A stretch of 36,921 nt of DNA from Ruthenibacterium sp. Lineage in GTDB: Bacteria > Bacillota > Clostridia > Oscillospirales > Ruminococcaceae. Positions within the stretch are counted from its first letter, which is position 1; each line of letters begins with the position of its first letter. The stretch spans positions 1 through 36,921 of the forward strand of contig JAHHSK010000012.1 in assembly GCA_020025255.1 (NCBI GenBank). Reading direction: 5' to 3'. The position numbers and the translations under genes are program-made. The notes below the pieces were generated by a model that saw only the letters and a list, made by a program, of their open reading frames with translations, was not told where the DNA came from and did no database searches. This document shows positions 8,286 through 16,110 of the stretch, piece by piece.

Positions 8286-9053
8286 TCACCACTCGATCTC
8301 TTCCACGGGCGTGGGATTGGGATTGACCTCGTTGGAGATCGCCCGCCCGCTTTTAATGTGGATCACACGGTCTGCCATAGCGGTAAGTGCCGAATTGTGC
8401 GTAATGACGATTACCGTGCGCCCGGTTTTGCGGCAGGTATCCTGCAGCAGTGCCAGAACCTGCTTGCCGGTTTTGTAATCCAGTGCGCCGGTCGGTTCAT
8501 CGCACAGCAGGATCTTCGGGTTTTTGGCAAGGGCGCGGGCGATCGAAACGCGCTGCTGTTCCCCGCCGGAAAGCTGTGCAGGGAAATTGCCCAGACGATG
8601 CCCAAGCCCAACGCTGCGCAGGGTTTCTTCCGCGGGCAGGGGGTTTTGGCAGATTTCGCTTGCAAGCTCCACATTTTCCAGCGCCGTCAGATTCTGCACC
8701 AGATTGTAAAACTGAAAGACGAAGCCGACGTCATGGCGGCGGTATTCCGTAAGCTGGCTTTGGTTATAGCTGCTGATGAGGCTGCCGTCCAGAAGGATAT
8801 GCCCCTCATCGCAGGTATCCATGCCGCCCAGCATGTTCAGCACCGTGGTCTTGCCGGCACCCGAAGGGCCGACGATGATACAGAATTCCCCCTTTTCGAT
8901 ATAAAAGGAGATATGGTCGGCGGCGGCGATGCGGGTATCGCCGGCCTGATAGTATTTGCACACCTGATCGAAGGTGACAAAATGCTGCGGCACGCCCGAA
9001 AGCACAGCCGGTGCGGCCGGGGCAGCCTTTTTTTTGAAGCGGAATGGTCTCAC
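8286..9053 (-). CDS. ABC transporter ATP-binding protein (MacB/LolD type)
   Basis: This 255-residue ATPase partners the FtsX-type permease encoded directly downstream. Visible motifs are Walker A GPSGAGKTT (62-70), Q-loop Gln114, signature LSGGEQQRVSIARAL (161-175), Walker B ILLCDEPTGALD (181-192) and the switch His219. The first 20 residues are a basic, Ala/Pro-rich extension ahead of the usual domain start. The start is GTG 9053, nine bases after AAGGAG. It is the first gene of a two-gene minus-strand operon divergent from a TetR-type regulator, which probably controls it. Expression may respond to the substrate of the transporter, for instance a peptide or drug, but nothing in the sequence tells which. 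Confidence 0.93.
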   Translation of the reverse strand: MRPFRFKKKAAPAAPAVLSGVPQHFVTFDQVCKYYQAGDTRIAAADHISFYIEKGEFCIIVGPSGAGKTTVLNMLGGMDTCDEGHILLDGSLISSYNQSQLTEYRRHDVGFVFQFYNLVQNLTALENVELASEICQNPLPAEETLRSVGLGHRLGNFPAQLSGGEQQRVSIARALAKNPKILLCDEPTGALDYKTGKQVLALLQDTCRKTGRTVIVITHNSALTAMADRVIHIKSGRAISNEVNPNPTPVEEIEW

Positions 9054-9096
9054 AGAAGTACGCTCCTTTATAATGAACTGGATTAAAGGACATGTC

Positions 9097-9110
9097 GTTT
9101 AATAATAAAC
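9097..9110. promoter_or_regulatory. Imperfect A/T palindrome, possible TetR operator
   Basis: GTTTAATAATAAAC is a 14-bp imperfect inverted repeat in the divergent region. It shares ATAATAAA with the perfect palindrome 38 bp away. It could be a TetR-binding half of a paired operator; A/T richness makes chance a real alternative. Confidence 0.3.
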
Positions 9111-9116
9111 ACAATG

Positions 9117-9145
9117 TTGATTATTTATCCTGCATTTATTATAAT
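9117..9145 (+). promoter_or_regulatory. Promoter of the tetR gene
   Basis: TTGATT (9117-9122) and a perfect TATAAT (9140-9145) are 17 bp apart. The leader before the ATG would be about 110 bases. The -10 box lies inside the perfect palindrome at 9135-9148. Confidence 0.6.
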
Positions 9146-9148
9146 AAA
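9135..9148. promoter_or_regulatory. Perfect 14-bp palindrome over the tetR -10 box
   Basis: TTTATTATAATAAA equals its own reverse complement and covers the tetR -10 box. This is a likely autoregulatory operator, though A/T-rich palindromes also arise by chance. Confidence 0.4.
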
Positions 9149-9259
9149 AAACAAAGGGGAACTCAACCGACAAAGCGGGGAGTTCTGTACAAAAATCGAC
9201 AGACAAAGCGAAAAGTGTCGCTTTTCTTTGTAAACAATTTATGAAAGGAGGAAACGGAT

Positions 9260-9841
9260 ATGGAAACGGGATCTCCCGACCGGCGCGTGCGCAAAACGCG
9301 TCAGCGTCTGCGGCAGGGCTTGGTGAAGCTGATGCAGACAAAAAACATTCAGGATATCACCGTTACGGAGCTGTGTGCAGAATGTGATATCAACCGCAGT
9401 ACCTTTTATCTGCATTATTCCGATGTATACGGGCTTTTGAAAACGATCGAAAACGAGCTTTTGGAGGTGTTTGCACGGCATCTGGATGAGCTGATCACGA
9501 TTCTGCCCGGCCAGCAGACGCATCCGGGGCCGGAGATATGCGGCGTGTTTGAAATGCTGGCAGAAAACGCCGATATCTGCCGCGTGCTGCTGTGTGATAA
9601 CGGGGATATGGCGTTTGTGCAGCAGGTGAAGGATCTGGTGCGCCGGCGGGTGCTGGACGGCTGGGGCGCGATGTTCTGCGGCGGGGAAAACGGCATGTAT
9701 GATTATGTGAACGCCTTTGCCGTATCGGGCTGCCTTGGAATGGTGCAGTGCTGGCTGGAAAAGGATATGCCGATCGCGCCGCGCGAGATGGCAGCTATGG
9801 TGGAAGCCGCGCTTGCAGGCGGGATCCCCGCGCTGCAATAA
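9260..9841 (+). CDS. TetR family transcriptional regulator
   Basis: This is a 193-residue repressor. The N-terminal helix-turn-helix lies at about 34-56, with ITVTELCAECDINRSTFYLHY, typical of TetR proteins. The C-terminal ligand domain (about 75-193) is of the type with a late GCLGMVQCWLEKDMP segment, common in Firmicute TetR-like regulators. ATG 9260 follows an AAAGGAGG site. It is divergent from the ABC ATPase-permease operon with 206 bp between them, the usual layout for a repressor of a transporter operon. The ZIP transporter gene lies 55 bp downstream on the same strand and may share its transcript. The ligand is unknown. Confidence 0.9.
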   Translation: METGSPDRRVRKTRQRLRQGLVKLMQTKNIQDITVTELCAECDINRSTFYLHYSDVYGLLKTIENELLEVFARHLDELITILPGQQTHPGPEICGVFEMLAENADICRVLLCDNGDMAFVQQVKDLVRRRVLDGWGAMFCGGENGMYDYVNAFAVSGCLGMVQCWLEKDMPIAPREMAAMVEAALAGGIPALQ

Positions 9842-9896
9842 AAAAGTATTTCCGTCAGCGGCAGCCGCGTATAAATAAAAAAAGGGGGTTGTTCGC

Positions 9897-10652
9897 GTGA
9901 TACAGGCATTGATGCTTTCTGCCGCAGCGGGGCTTTCCACCGGGCTGGGCGGGCTGATCGTATGGTTCCTGCGCCGTCCATCGGCGCGTGTGATGTCGTT
10001 TTCCTTGGGGTTTGCGGGCGGCGTGATGACAACGGTTTCCCTTTCCGATCTGCTGCCGCAGGCCGTGACGATGTATGCCCAAACCATGAGCCGCGCAAAA
10101 GCCGGTTTTTGCACGGCAAGCTTGTGCGGCATGGGGATGCTGGTGGCGTGGCTTTTGGGGCGGCTGCTGCCCGAGCGCGCCGACGCCGGGAATGCCGATG
10201 AGCAGCGGGTATACCGCACGGCGTTCGTAACGGCGGCTTGCGTGCTGGCACACAATCTGCCCGAAGGGGTGCTGACGCTTTTTACAAGCTATGCCGACCC
10301 AAGGCTCGGCATGATGCTGACAGCTGCCGTGGCACTGCACAATATACCGGAGGGCATCGCGGTTGCCGTGCCGGTGTACTGTGCTTCGCACAGCCGTCTG
10401 CGCGCGGCGGGGTATGCTTTTTTATCCGGGGCAGCAGAGCCTGCGGGTGCGCTTGCGGCATTCTTTCTGCTGCGCGGGCTGCTCACGCCGCTGTTCCTCA
10501 ACGGGCTGATCGCGCTGATCGCGGGCGTCATGCTGTGGGTGTCGGCGGCAGAGCTTTTTCCCGCAGGGGTGCTGTGCAAAGAAAGCGGCGCTGCGGCATG
10601 CGGGATCTCGGCGGGCGTGCTGGTAATGAGTATCGGAATCTGCCTTGTGTAA
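9897..10652 (+). CDS. ZIP family divalent metal transporter
   Basis: ZIP proteins let zinc and related divalent metals such as iron or manganese enter the cytoplasm. This 251-residue protein has about eight hydrophobic segments and the two hallmark metal-site motifs, HNLPEG (119-124) and HNIPEG (148-153), plus a conserved Glu in GAAEPAGA. It is of the ZupT-like group. The start is GTG 9897, with an A/G-rich ribosome binding site upstream. It follows the TetR gene by 55 bp; a TATAAA sequence lies in the gap but no convincing -35 box, so co-transcription with tetR is the simpler reading. No Zur or Fur box was recognised. Confidence 0.93.
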   Translation: MIQALMLSAAAGLSTGLGGLIVWFLRRPSARVMSFSLGFAGGVMTTVSLSDLLPQAVTMYAQTMSRAKAGFCTASLCGMGMLVAWLLGRLLPERADAGNADEQRVYRTAFVTAACVLAHNLPEGVLTLFTSYADPRLGMMLTAAVALHNIPEGIAVAVPVYCASHSRLRAAGYAFLSGAAEPAGALAAFFLLRGLLTPLFLNGLIALIAGVMLWVSAAELFPAGVLCKESGAAACGISAGVLVMSIGICLV

Positions 10653-10673
10653 TCAGCCTGTGCATGGTATACT
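10645..10673 (+). promoter_or_regulatory. Promoter of the lipoprotein/two-component operon
   Basis: TTGTGT (10645-10650) and TATACT (10668-10673) are 17 bp apart with TGG before the -10 box. The -35 box overlaps the last codons of the ZIP gene. Confidence 0.65.
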
Positions 10674-10720
10674 GAAACGGAAATCAGGAATTCAAAAAAG
10701 CGGGAATGGAGGGCGGTTGC

Positions 10721-11992
10721 GTGCAAAACACAGTGCGTGTGTGTGCGGCTCTTTTGTGCTGCCTTTTGCTGGGCGGGTGCGGAGAGTTTTCGTTTGGCGC
10801 GCAGAATATTGAAGAGCTTCTGCGCGCACCGCGCCCGACCGCCCGCCAAAGTGCGGTGCAGTCGGCGCTGAATGAATATCTTGGCGAAACGCTGCAGCTC
10901 AAATATCCGCGCACCGGCACACAGACCGAACCGGTCGTGTTTGCCGATCTTGACGGCGATGGCACGCAGGAGGCCGCTGTGCTGTACACGGTGGAAAGCA
11001 AAGGCAAAAATGTGCATCTTGCCATTTTGGAGCACGATGAAAACGGCTGGGCGATCCGCGAGGAGGTGCGCGGGCTTTCCACGGAAGTGGTGCAGCTGGA
11101 AACTGCATCCTTTTGGGAAAATTCGGTGCAGCTGCTGGTGGGGTATGCCAACAGCAACCTGCTGGATAAGTATTTGGAAGTGTATGATTACCGCGAAGGC
11201 ACGCTGTATTCCGTGTGCAAGCAGCCGTATCAGGCATGCTTTTCCGGGGATGTCGATGCCGACGGCGTGCGGGAGCTGGCTGTGGTATCCTCCTCCCCGG
11301 GCCCCGGGGCAATGACATTGCAGGTGTTTGCGCCGGGTGATGCCGCGCTTGAGCCGGTAAATTCGGTGACGCTCAGCGAAATGTTTGAAAGCTGCACTGC
11401 CGTGATGCCTACGCGCAGCGGGCTGGTGACCGGGCTGGTGGTGGATGGCACCACGGCGAATGGTTCGGCAAGCTGCGTGATCCGCTGCACCAAAACAGGG
11501 CTCATGCTTGTTCCGCAGGCGGCTGCGGAGACGGCGTTCCAGCGCAGCCGTCGCAGCGGGGCGCTTTCGCTGCTGCGCCCGACGGATCTTTCCGGCCGCG
11601 GCACGGTGTTTGTGCCGGAGGTGGGCGGGCGCATCCAGACGCTGCAGTCCCCCAACCGGTTTTACCATGTGGAATGGGTGGATTATCTCAAGGATGATCC
11701 GTCGGTGCGCTACGGCATTTATGATGCACAGTATCATTATTTTATGCGCCTGCCGGTGGCATGGCGCGGCAAAATCAGCATTACATCCATTTCGGAATCC
11801 GATTGGCAGATCGTGCGCGAGGATATAAGCCGGCTGATGTGCACGGTGCGGCTTGCGCCGCCGGATGAAAATGCCGGTACTTATTATGATGCCGCGCATC
11901 TTGCCGAGCACAAGGTGCTGGTGCATGTGGAAAGCAGCTGCTCGCAGGCGGAACAGGCGCTGATCTATACCGGTATGCGCGTACTGGATTGA
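10721..11992 (+). CDS. VCBS/FG-GAP-like lipoprotein
   Basis: This 423-residue protein is predicted to be anchored to the outer face of the membrane. It has a signal peptide and lipobox ending LLGGC with Cys20 as the lipidated residue. Two Asp-rich calcium-loop-like motifs, DLDGDGTQE (76-84) and DVDADGVRE (177-185), resemble FG-GAP/VCBS repeats of beta-propeller folds. GTG 10721 is chosen because GGAGGG lies seven bases upstream; an in-frame ATG at 10706 has no ribosome binding site. It is 30 bp upstream of a response regulator and kinase pair, so it may supply an extracellular signal or be their target. It has no recognised enzymatic motif, and its function is unknown. Confidence 0.82.
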   Translation: MQNTVRVCAALLCCLLLGGCGEFSFGAQNIEELLRAPRPTARQSAVQSALNEYLGETLQLKYPRTGTQTEPVVFADLDGDGTQEAAVLYTVESKGKNVHLAILEHDENGWAIREEVRGLSTEVVQLETASFWENSVQLLVGYANSNLLDKYLEVYDYREGTLYSVCKQPYQACFSGDVDADGVRELAVVSSSPGPGAMTLQVFAPGDAALEPVNSVTLSEMFESCTAVMPTRSGLVTGLVVDGTTANGSASCVIRCTKTGLMLVPQAAAETAFQRSRRSGALSLLRPTDLSGRGTVFVPEVGGRIQTLQSPNRFYHVEWVDYLKDDPSVRYGIYDAQYHYFMRLPVAWRGKISITSISESDWQIVREDISRLMCTVRLAPPDENAGTYYDAAHLAEHKVLVHVESSCSQAEQALIYTGMRVLD

Positions 11993-12022
11993 CAACCGAA
12001 AGGAACTGTGGGAGGAAACGGA

Positions 12023-12724
12023 ATGAGAAAAATCCTTGTTGTGGAAGACGAAGATGCGATCCGCGAAGTGCTTGCACTCAATCTGCGCCGGGCAGGGTAT
12101 GAGGTGACCGAAGCGGCAAGCGCAGAGCAGGCGCTGGCTGTGTTCAGCGCCGCGGCGGGCTTTGATGTTGCCATTCTGGATATCATGCTGCCCGGAATGA
12201 ACGGCTTTTCGCTTTGCGAAACGCTTCGGCGCGACAGCAGCGAAATCGGGATCATCATGCTCAGTGCAAAGGCCATGGAACAGGATAAAGTGCGCGGGCT
12301 TTCGATCGGGGCGGATGATTACATGACAAAGCCGTTCAGCATCAGCGAGCTTCTGGCGCGGGTGGAAGCCATTGCCCGGCGCGTTTCGCATTCGTCCGAG
12401 GAGCCGGAGGGGGCGGAATCGGAAGGCCGCAGAGTCTCCGGCATATTTGTGCTGGATCCCAAAAGCAGGGGCCTTTATAAAAACGGAAAAATGATCGATC
12501 TGACGCAGGTGGAATTTCAGATCATGGAGCTGTTTTTTTCCAATCCCGGCACCGCGCTTGTGCGGGAAAAGATTTTGGAGGGCGTCTGGGGCAAAAATTA
12601 TTACGGCGATGTCAAGATCGTGGATGTCAATATCCGGCGTCTGCGCATGAAAATCGAGGACGAGCCCAGCACGCCCAAGCACATCCTTACCGTTTGGGGT
12701 TACGGCTACCGCTGGAACGCGTAG
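12023..12724 (+). CDS. OmpR/PhoB family response regulator
   Basis: This is a 233-residue DNA-binding regulator. The receiver domain (1-115) has the acidic pair EDED at 8-11, phosphoacceptor Asp53, Ser81 and Lys103. The winged-helix domain (about 135-230) contains LTQVEFQIMELFF and a C-terminal HILTVWGYGYRW. The frame is open from GTG 12008, but ATG 12023 has GGGAGG upstream and fits the family. The histidine kinase gene starts 41 bp downstream, so they form a cognate pair. The upstream lipoprotein is in the same run. Target genes cannot be told from the window. Confidence 0.94.
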   Translation: MRKILVVEDEDAIREVLALNLRRAGYEVTEAASAEQALAVFSAAAGFDVAILDIMLPGMNGFSLCETLRRDSSEIGIIMLSAKAMEQDKVRGLSIGADDYMTKPFSISELLARVEAIARRVSHSSEEPEGAESEGRRVSGIFVLDPKSRGLYKNGKMIDLTQVEFQIMELFFSNPGTALVREKILEGVWGKNYYGDVKIVDVNIRRLRMKIEDEPSTPKHILTVWGYGYRWNA

Positions 12725-12765
12725 CCGCGGGCACAGGGCAATAAAGGAAAAGGGGATGAGCGGAT

Positions 12766-14160
12766 TTGAACAGTATCACAAAGCGCTGGGTGCGCGGAAG
12801 CCTGCTTGTCACGATCCTGATGTGCCTTGTGTCGGAGGCCGTGTTCCTTTATTTTTTCATTCAGAATTATTACGGCGGCGTGCGGCGTTCGATGACAACG
12901 CGGGCAAGCACCCTGCTGACGCAGCTGGATGCCAGCACCGCACAGACGGGGGAAGCGCGCAGCAGCTTTCTGCGCCGTAAGGTGGAACAGTTTGAAGAAA
13001 AGGATCGCTTCGAGCTGACGATGCTGGATATCCGGGGAAACCCGGTCGTGACGAGCACGGGCTTTTCGGTGCGGGATTCCGCCGCGGGGCTGGATTTCGT
13101 GCGCGCCTATCAATCGAAGGACGGCGTGGGGGAGGATGTATACCGCACCCCCATGGATGAAAAGGTCATGGCGGTGACGATGATGCTTCCGCGTTCAGCC
13201 GGGCGCATCGTGGCGGTGCGCTTTGTCACAAGCCTTGTGCTGGTGGATCAAAAAATCATCATCACGCTGATTGCCAGTGTGACCTTGGTGCTGGCGGTGA
13301 TTTTGCTGAGCGTGTGGTCGGGCATGTTCTTCATCAAAAGCATCGTGCATCCGCTGGGCAAAATCGAAAAAACCGCATCGGAAATCGCACGCGGGCATCT
13401 CAGCACGCGCATTGAAAACGAGTATCATGATGAGATCGGCAGCCTTTCCGATACGATCAACCATATGGCCGAAGAACTGGAAAAGACCGAGCGGATGAAA
13501 AACGATTTCATCTCATCGGTTTCGCACGAGCTGCGCACCCCGCTCACTTCGATCAAGGGCTGGATCGAAACGCTTTGCGCGATCGGTGATCCCGCAGACC
13601 CGAACTTCCGGCGCGGGATGGATGTGATCTCGCGGGAAACGGATCGGCTGTACGGCATGGTGGAAGAGCTTTTGGATTTTTCCCGCATGCAGAACGGCCT
13701 GACGCTGGAATGTGCGCGCATCGACCTTGTGGCGGAGGTTTCGGATGCCGTCATCATGGCCGAGCAGCGCATCGAAAACGAAGGGCTGCATCTGGATTAC
13801 GAAGAGCCCGAGGAAATGATGCCCGTGCAGGCAGATGCCAAGCGCATGCGGCAGGTGTTTGTGAATGTTTTGGATAACGCGGTAAAGTATTCCCCGCGCG
13901 GGGGTACGATCCATGTGGATGTGCTTTCCGACGGGCACAGCGCGTTTGTGAACATCCGGGACGAAGGGCCGGGTATCTCACCGGAGGATCTGGAAAATGT
14001 AAAGGTCAAGTTTTATAAAGGCAGGGGTGCTGTGCGCGGCAGCGGCATCGGGCTTGCCGTGGTGGACGAAATCATTGCCGCACATCAGGGCAGTGTGGAT
14101 ATTCAAAGCGAGCTGGGTGCCGGCACGACCGTGACCGTGCGCCTGCCGCTGGATCGCTGA
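12766..14160 (+). CDS. Membrane sensor histidine kinase
   Basis: This 464-residue kinase phosphorylates the response regulator encoded just upstream. Membrane helices lie at about 12-32 and 162-190 and bracket an outside sensor domain of about 130 residues. HAMP (about 190-240), dimerisation/phosphoacceptor SSVSHELRTPLTSIKGW with His254, and an ATPase domain with the N-box DNAVKYS (Asn371), DEGPGIS (399-405) and GSGIGLAVV (425-433) follow in order. The start is TTG 12766, ten bases after an AAAAGGGG site; an ATG at 12756 is in another frame. The architecture resembles PhoR/ResE-type kinases. The signal is unknown. Confidence 0.93.
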   Translation: MNSITKRWVRGSLLVTILMCLVSEAVFLYFFIQNYYGGVRRSMTTRASTLLTQLDASTAQTGEARSSFLRRKVEQFEEKDRFELTMLDIRGNPVVTSTGFSVRDSAAGLDFVRAYQSKDGVGEDVYRTPMDEKVMAVTMMLPRSAGRIVAVRFVTSLVLVDQKIIITLIASVTLVLAVILLSVWSGMFFIKSIVHPLGKIEKTASEIARGHLSTRIENEYHDEIGSLSDTINHMAEELEKTERMKNDFISSVSHELRTPLTSIKGWIETLCAIGDPADPNFRRGMDVISRETDRLYGMVEELLDFSRMQNGLTLECARIDLVAEVSDAVIMAEQRIENEGLHLDYEEPEEMMPVQADAKRMRQVFVNVLDNAVKYSPRGGTIHVDVLSDGHSAFVNIRDEGPGISPEDLENVKVKFYKGRGAVRGSGIGLAVVDEIIAAHQGSVDIQSELGAGTTVTVRLPLDR

Positions 14161-14216
14161 AGCGGCAAAGCGGGAAGGAAACGGCCCTAACCGATGCAGG
14201 GAAAAGAGGGAAACGA

Positions 14217-15149
14217 TTGAAAGAGAAAACACAAAGCTTTAAAACAAGTGTGGGCGGACAGGCTCTTATGGAAGGCATCATGATGCGCGGACCGGAAAAA
14301 ATGTGTGTGGCGGTGCGCCGTCCGGATGGTACGATCTTTACCGAGGAAACCCCGATCACGACGCATCCGTGGCAGAAATGGCCGTTCGTGCGCGGCGTAT
14401 TCAATTTTGCCGACAGCCTGGTTTCCGGCTATCGCTGCCTGATGAAAAGCGCCGAGATCTCCATGGGCGATGAAGCCGAGGAAGAACCGACGGCGTTCGA
14501 TAAATGGGTGGAGGAACACTTCGGGGAAAAAGGCACGAATTTTGTTATGACAGCGGCGGCGCTGTGCGGCGGCCTTTTGGCACTGGTGCTGTTTATGGTT
14601 TTGCCCACGGCAATCGTCGGCGCTGTCAGCCGCATCGTTCCGCTGGGCGGCTTTAAGGCACTGTGGGAAGGCATCATCAAGCTGGCGCTGCTGGTCGGCT
14701 ATATGGCGCTTGTCAGCCGCATGAAGGAGATCAACCGGGTGTTCCGCTATCATGGTGCCGAACACAAGACCATTGCCTGCTATGAGGCGGGCAGGGAGCT
14801 TACGGTGGAAAACATCCGTCCGTGCACGCGGTTTCACCCGCGCTGCGGCACCAGCTTCCTGCTGATTGTGCTGATCGTCAGCATCTTGGTCATGAGCCTT
14901 GTGCCGTGGCACGGCACCGGCATGCGCATCGTGCTCAAGCTGCTGCTGCTTCCGGTCATTGTGGGCATCAGCTATGAGATCATCAAGCTGTGCGGGCGGT
15001 ATGATAATATCGTAACACGCATTGTTTCCGCGCCGGGGCTGTGGCTTCAGCATATCACCACGCAGGAGCCGGATGACAGCATGATCGAATGCGCCATTGC
15101 GGCAGTGCTTCCGGTGCTGCCGGAAAATCGGGAGGACGGCAAATGGTAA
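14217..15149 (+). CDS. yqhQ: DUF1385 membrane protein YqhQ
   Basis: This is a 310-residue membrane protein of the DUF1385 family, known in Bacillus as YqhQ. The family signature GGQALMEGIMMRG (14-26) and a RYHGAEHKTIACYE segment are clear. Hydrophobic helices lie at about 110-135, 150-170, 218-238 and 240-260. Start TTG 14217 is preceded by AGAGGG; no ATG is available near the family start. The biochemical role is not known to me. The gene commonly sits beside prmC in clostridia, and here its stop overlaps the prmC start by seven bases, so the two are translationally coupled. Confidence 0.9.
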   Translation: MKEKTQSFKTSVGGQALMEGIMMRGPEKMCVAVRRPDGTIFTEETPITTHPWQKWPFVRGVFNFADSLVSGYRCLMKSAEISMGDEAEEEPTAFDKWVEEHFGEKGTNFVMTAAALCGGLLALVLFMVLPTAIVGAVSRIVPLGGFKALWEGIIKLALLVGYMALVSRMKEINRVFRYHGAEHKTIACYEAGRELTVENIRPCTRFHPRCGTSFLLIVLIVSILVMSLVPWHGTGMRIVLKLLLLPVIVGISYEIIKLCGRYDNIVTRIVSAPGLWLQHITTQEPDDSMIECAIAAVLPVLPENREDGKW

Positions 15150-15982
15150 ACCCGATTGCTTTTGCGGTGCAGCGGCTGGAACAGGCGGGCATCGAAGATG
15201 CCGCGTTCGATGCCATGCAGCTGGCAAAGCTTGTGGCGGGCGGCACGCTGCCGACACAGGAAAGGCCGTTGACGCCGCAGCAGGAACAGCAGCTTGCGCA
15301 GCTGTGTGAACGGCGCGCGCGGCACGAGCCGCTGCAGTATCTGTGCGGCGAATGGGATTTTTACGATTTGACGCTCAAGGTCGGCCCGGGGGTCTTGATC
15401 CCGCGCCCGGATACCGAAATCGTTGCACAGGCTGCCATAGATGCGGCAAAGCCGTTTGGGGCCGCCGTGCGCGTGCTGGATCTGTGCAGCGGCAGCGGTG
15501 CCATTGCGCTGTGTGCGGCAAAGCATGTGCCCGGTGCGCGCGTAACTGCGCTGGAACTTTCGCCGCAGGCCGTAAGCTATCTAAAGCAAAACAATGCGGC
15601 ATACGGCAGCCCGCTGACGGTGGTGCAGGCGGACGTGCTGGAATGGCAGACACAGTGCACGCCGGAAAGCTTTGAAGTGATCGTATCGAACCCGCCTTAT
15701 ATTTCGCAGGAGGAAATGCAGACGCTGGCACCCGAACTTTCGTACGAGCCGCGCATGGCACTGACGGCCCCGCAGGACGGCCTTGCGTTTTACCGCCACA
15801 TCGCACCCGCGTATTTCCATGCGCTGGTGCCCGGCGGCGCACTGATTTTTGAAATCGGCTGGAAGCAGGCGCAGCCGGTCATGGAAATCTGCCGCGCTGC
15901 CGGATATGCCAAAGTGTCTATGGAACGCGATTGGGGCGGAAATCCGCGCTGTGTAAAAGCGCGCCGTCCGATTGCATTTTGA
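15143..15982 (+). CDS. prmC: Peptide chain release factor N5-glutamine methyltransferase
   Basis: PrmC methylates the GGQ glutamine of release factors RF1 and RF2 using S-adenosylmethionine. The 279-residue protein has a helical N-terminal domain, the LIPRPDTE segment (about 85-92), SAM-binding VLDLCSGSGAIAL (111-123) and the catalytic NPPY motif (183-186). The open frame extends to 15089, but ATG 15143 overlaps the yqhQ stop and matches the family start (MVNPIAFAVQRLEQAG). The usual partner prfA is not next to it: recA follows instead. The last codons contain the -35 box of the recA promoter. Confidence 0.94.
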   Translation: MVNPIAFAVQRLEQAGIEDAAFDAMQLAKLVAGGTLPTQERPLTPQQEQQLAQLCERRARHEPLQYLCGEWDFYDLTLKVGPGVLIPRPDTEIVAQAAIDAAKPFGAAVRVLDLCSGSGAIALCAAKHVPGARVTALELSPQAVSYLKQNNAAYGSPLTVVQADVLEWQTQCTPESFEVIVSNPPYISQEEMQTLAPELSYEPRMALTAPQDGLAFYRHIAPAYFHALVPGGALIFEIGWKQAQPVMEICRAAGYAKVSMERDWGGNPRCVKARRPIAF

Positions 15983-16000
15983 ACGAATTTCGGGTATACT
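15972..16000 (+). promoter_or_regulatory. Promoter of the recA operon
   Basis: TTGCAT (15972-15977) and TATACT (15995-16000) are 17 bp apart; the -35 box is inside the end of prmC. A second TATACT at 16056-16061 lacks a good -35 box. I could not find a clear LexA/SOS box (GAAC-N4-GTTC type) in the leader. Confidence 0.6.
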
Positions 16001-16110
16001 ATCACCGTATTTGAAAACACAACAAATAGTACCGGATATCGTACAGTAAATCGTGTATACTGCACATGCTGGGTACAGATCGAAACGCCCGTGCAGGACG
16101 GAGGAATAAT

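Noticed and set aside
10289..12682. 797-codon minus-strand ORF
   Set aside because: Covers the ZIP, lipoprotein and response regulator genes, which are well supported; low-complexity His/Arg-rich product.
16036..16045. TGTACGATAT shared (minus strand) with 20015-20024 upstream of rimP, as a possible common operator
   Set aside because: A shared ten-base word among several kilobases of intergenic DNA is expected by chance; no palindrome supports it.
15983..16110. LexA/SOS box before recA
   Set aside because: I looked for GAAC-N4-GTTC-like sites and found none convincing.
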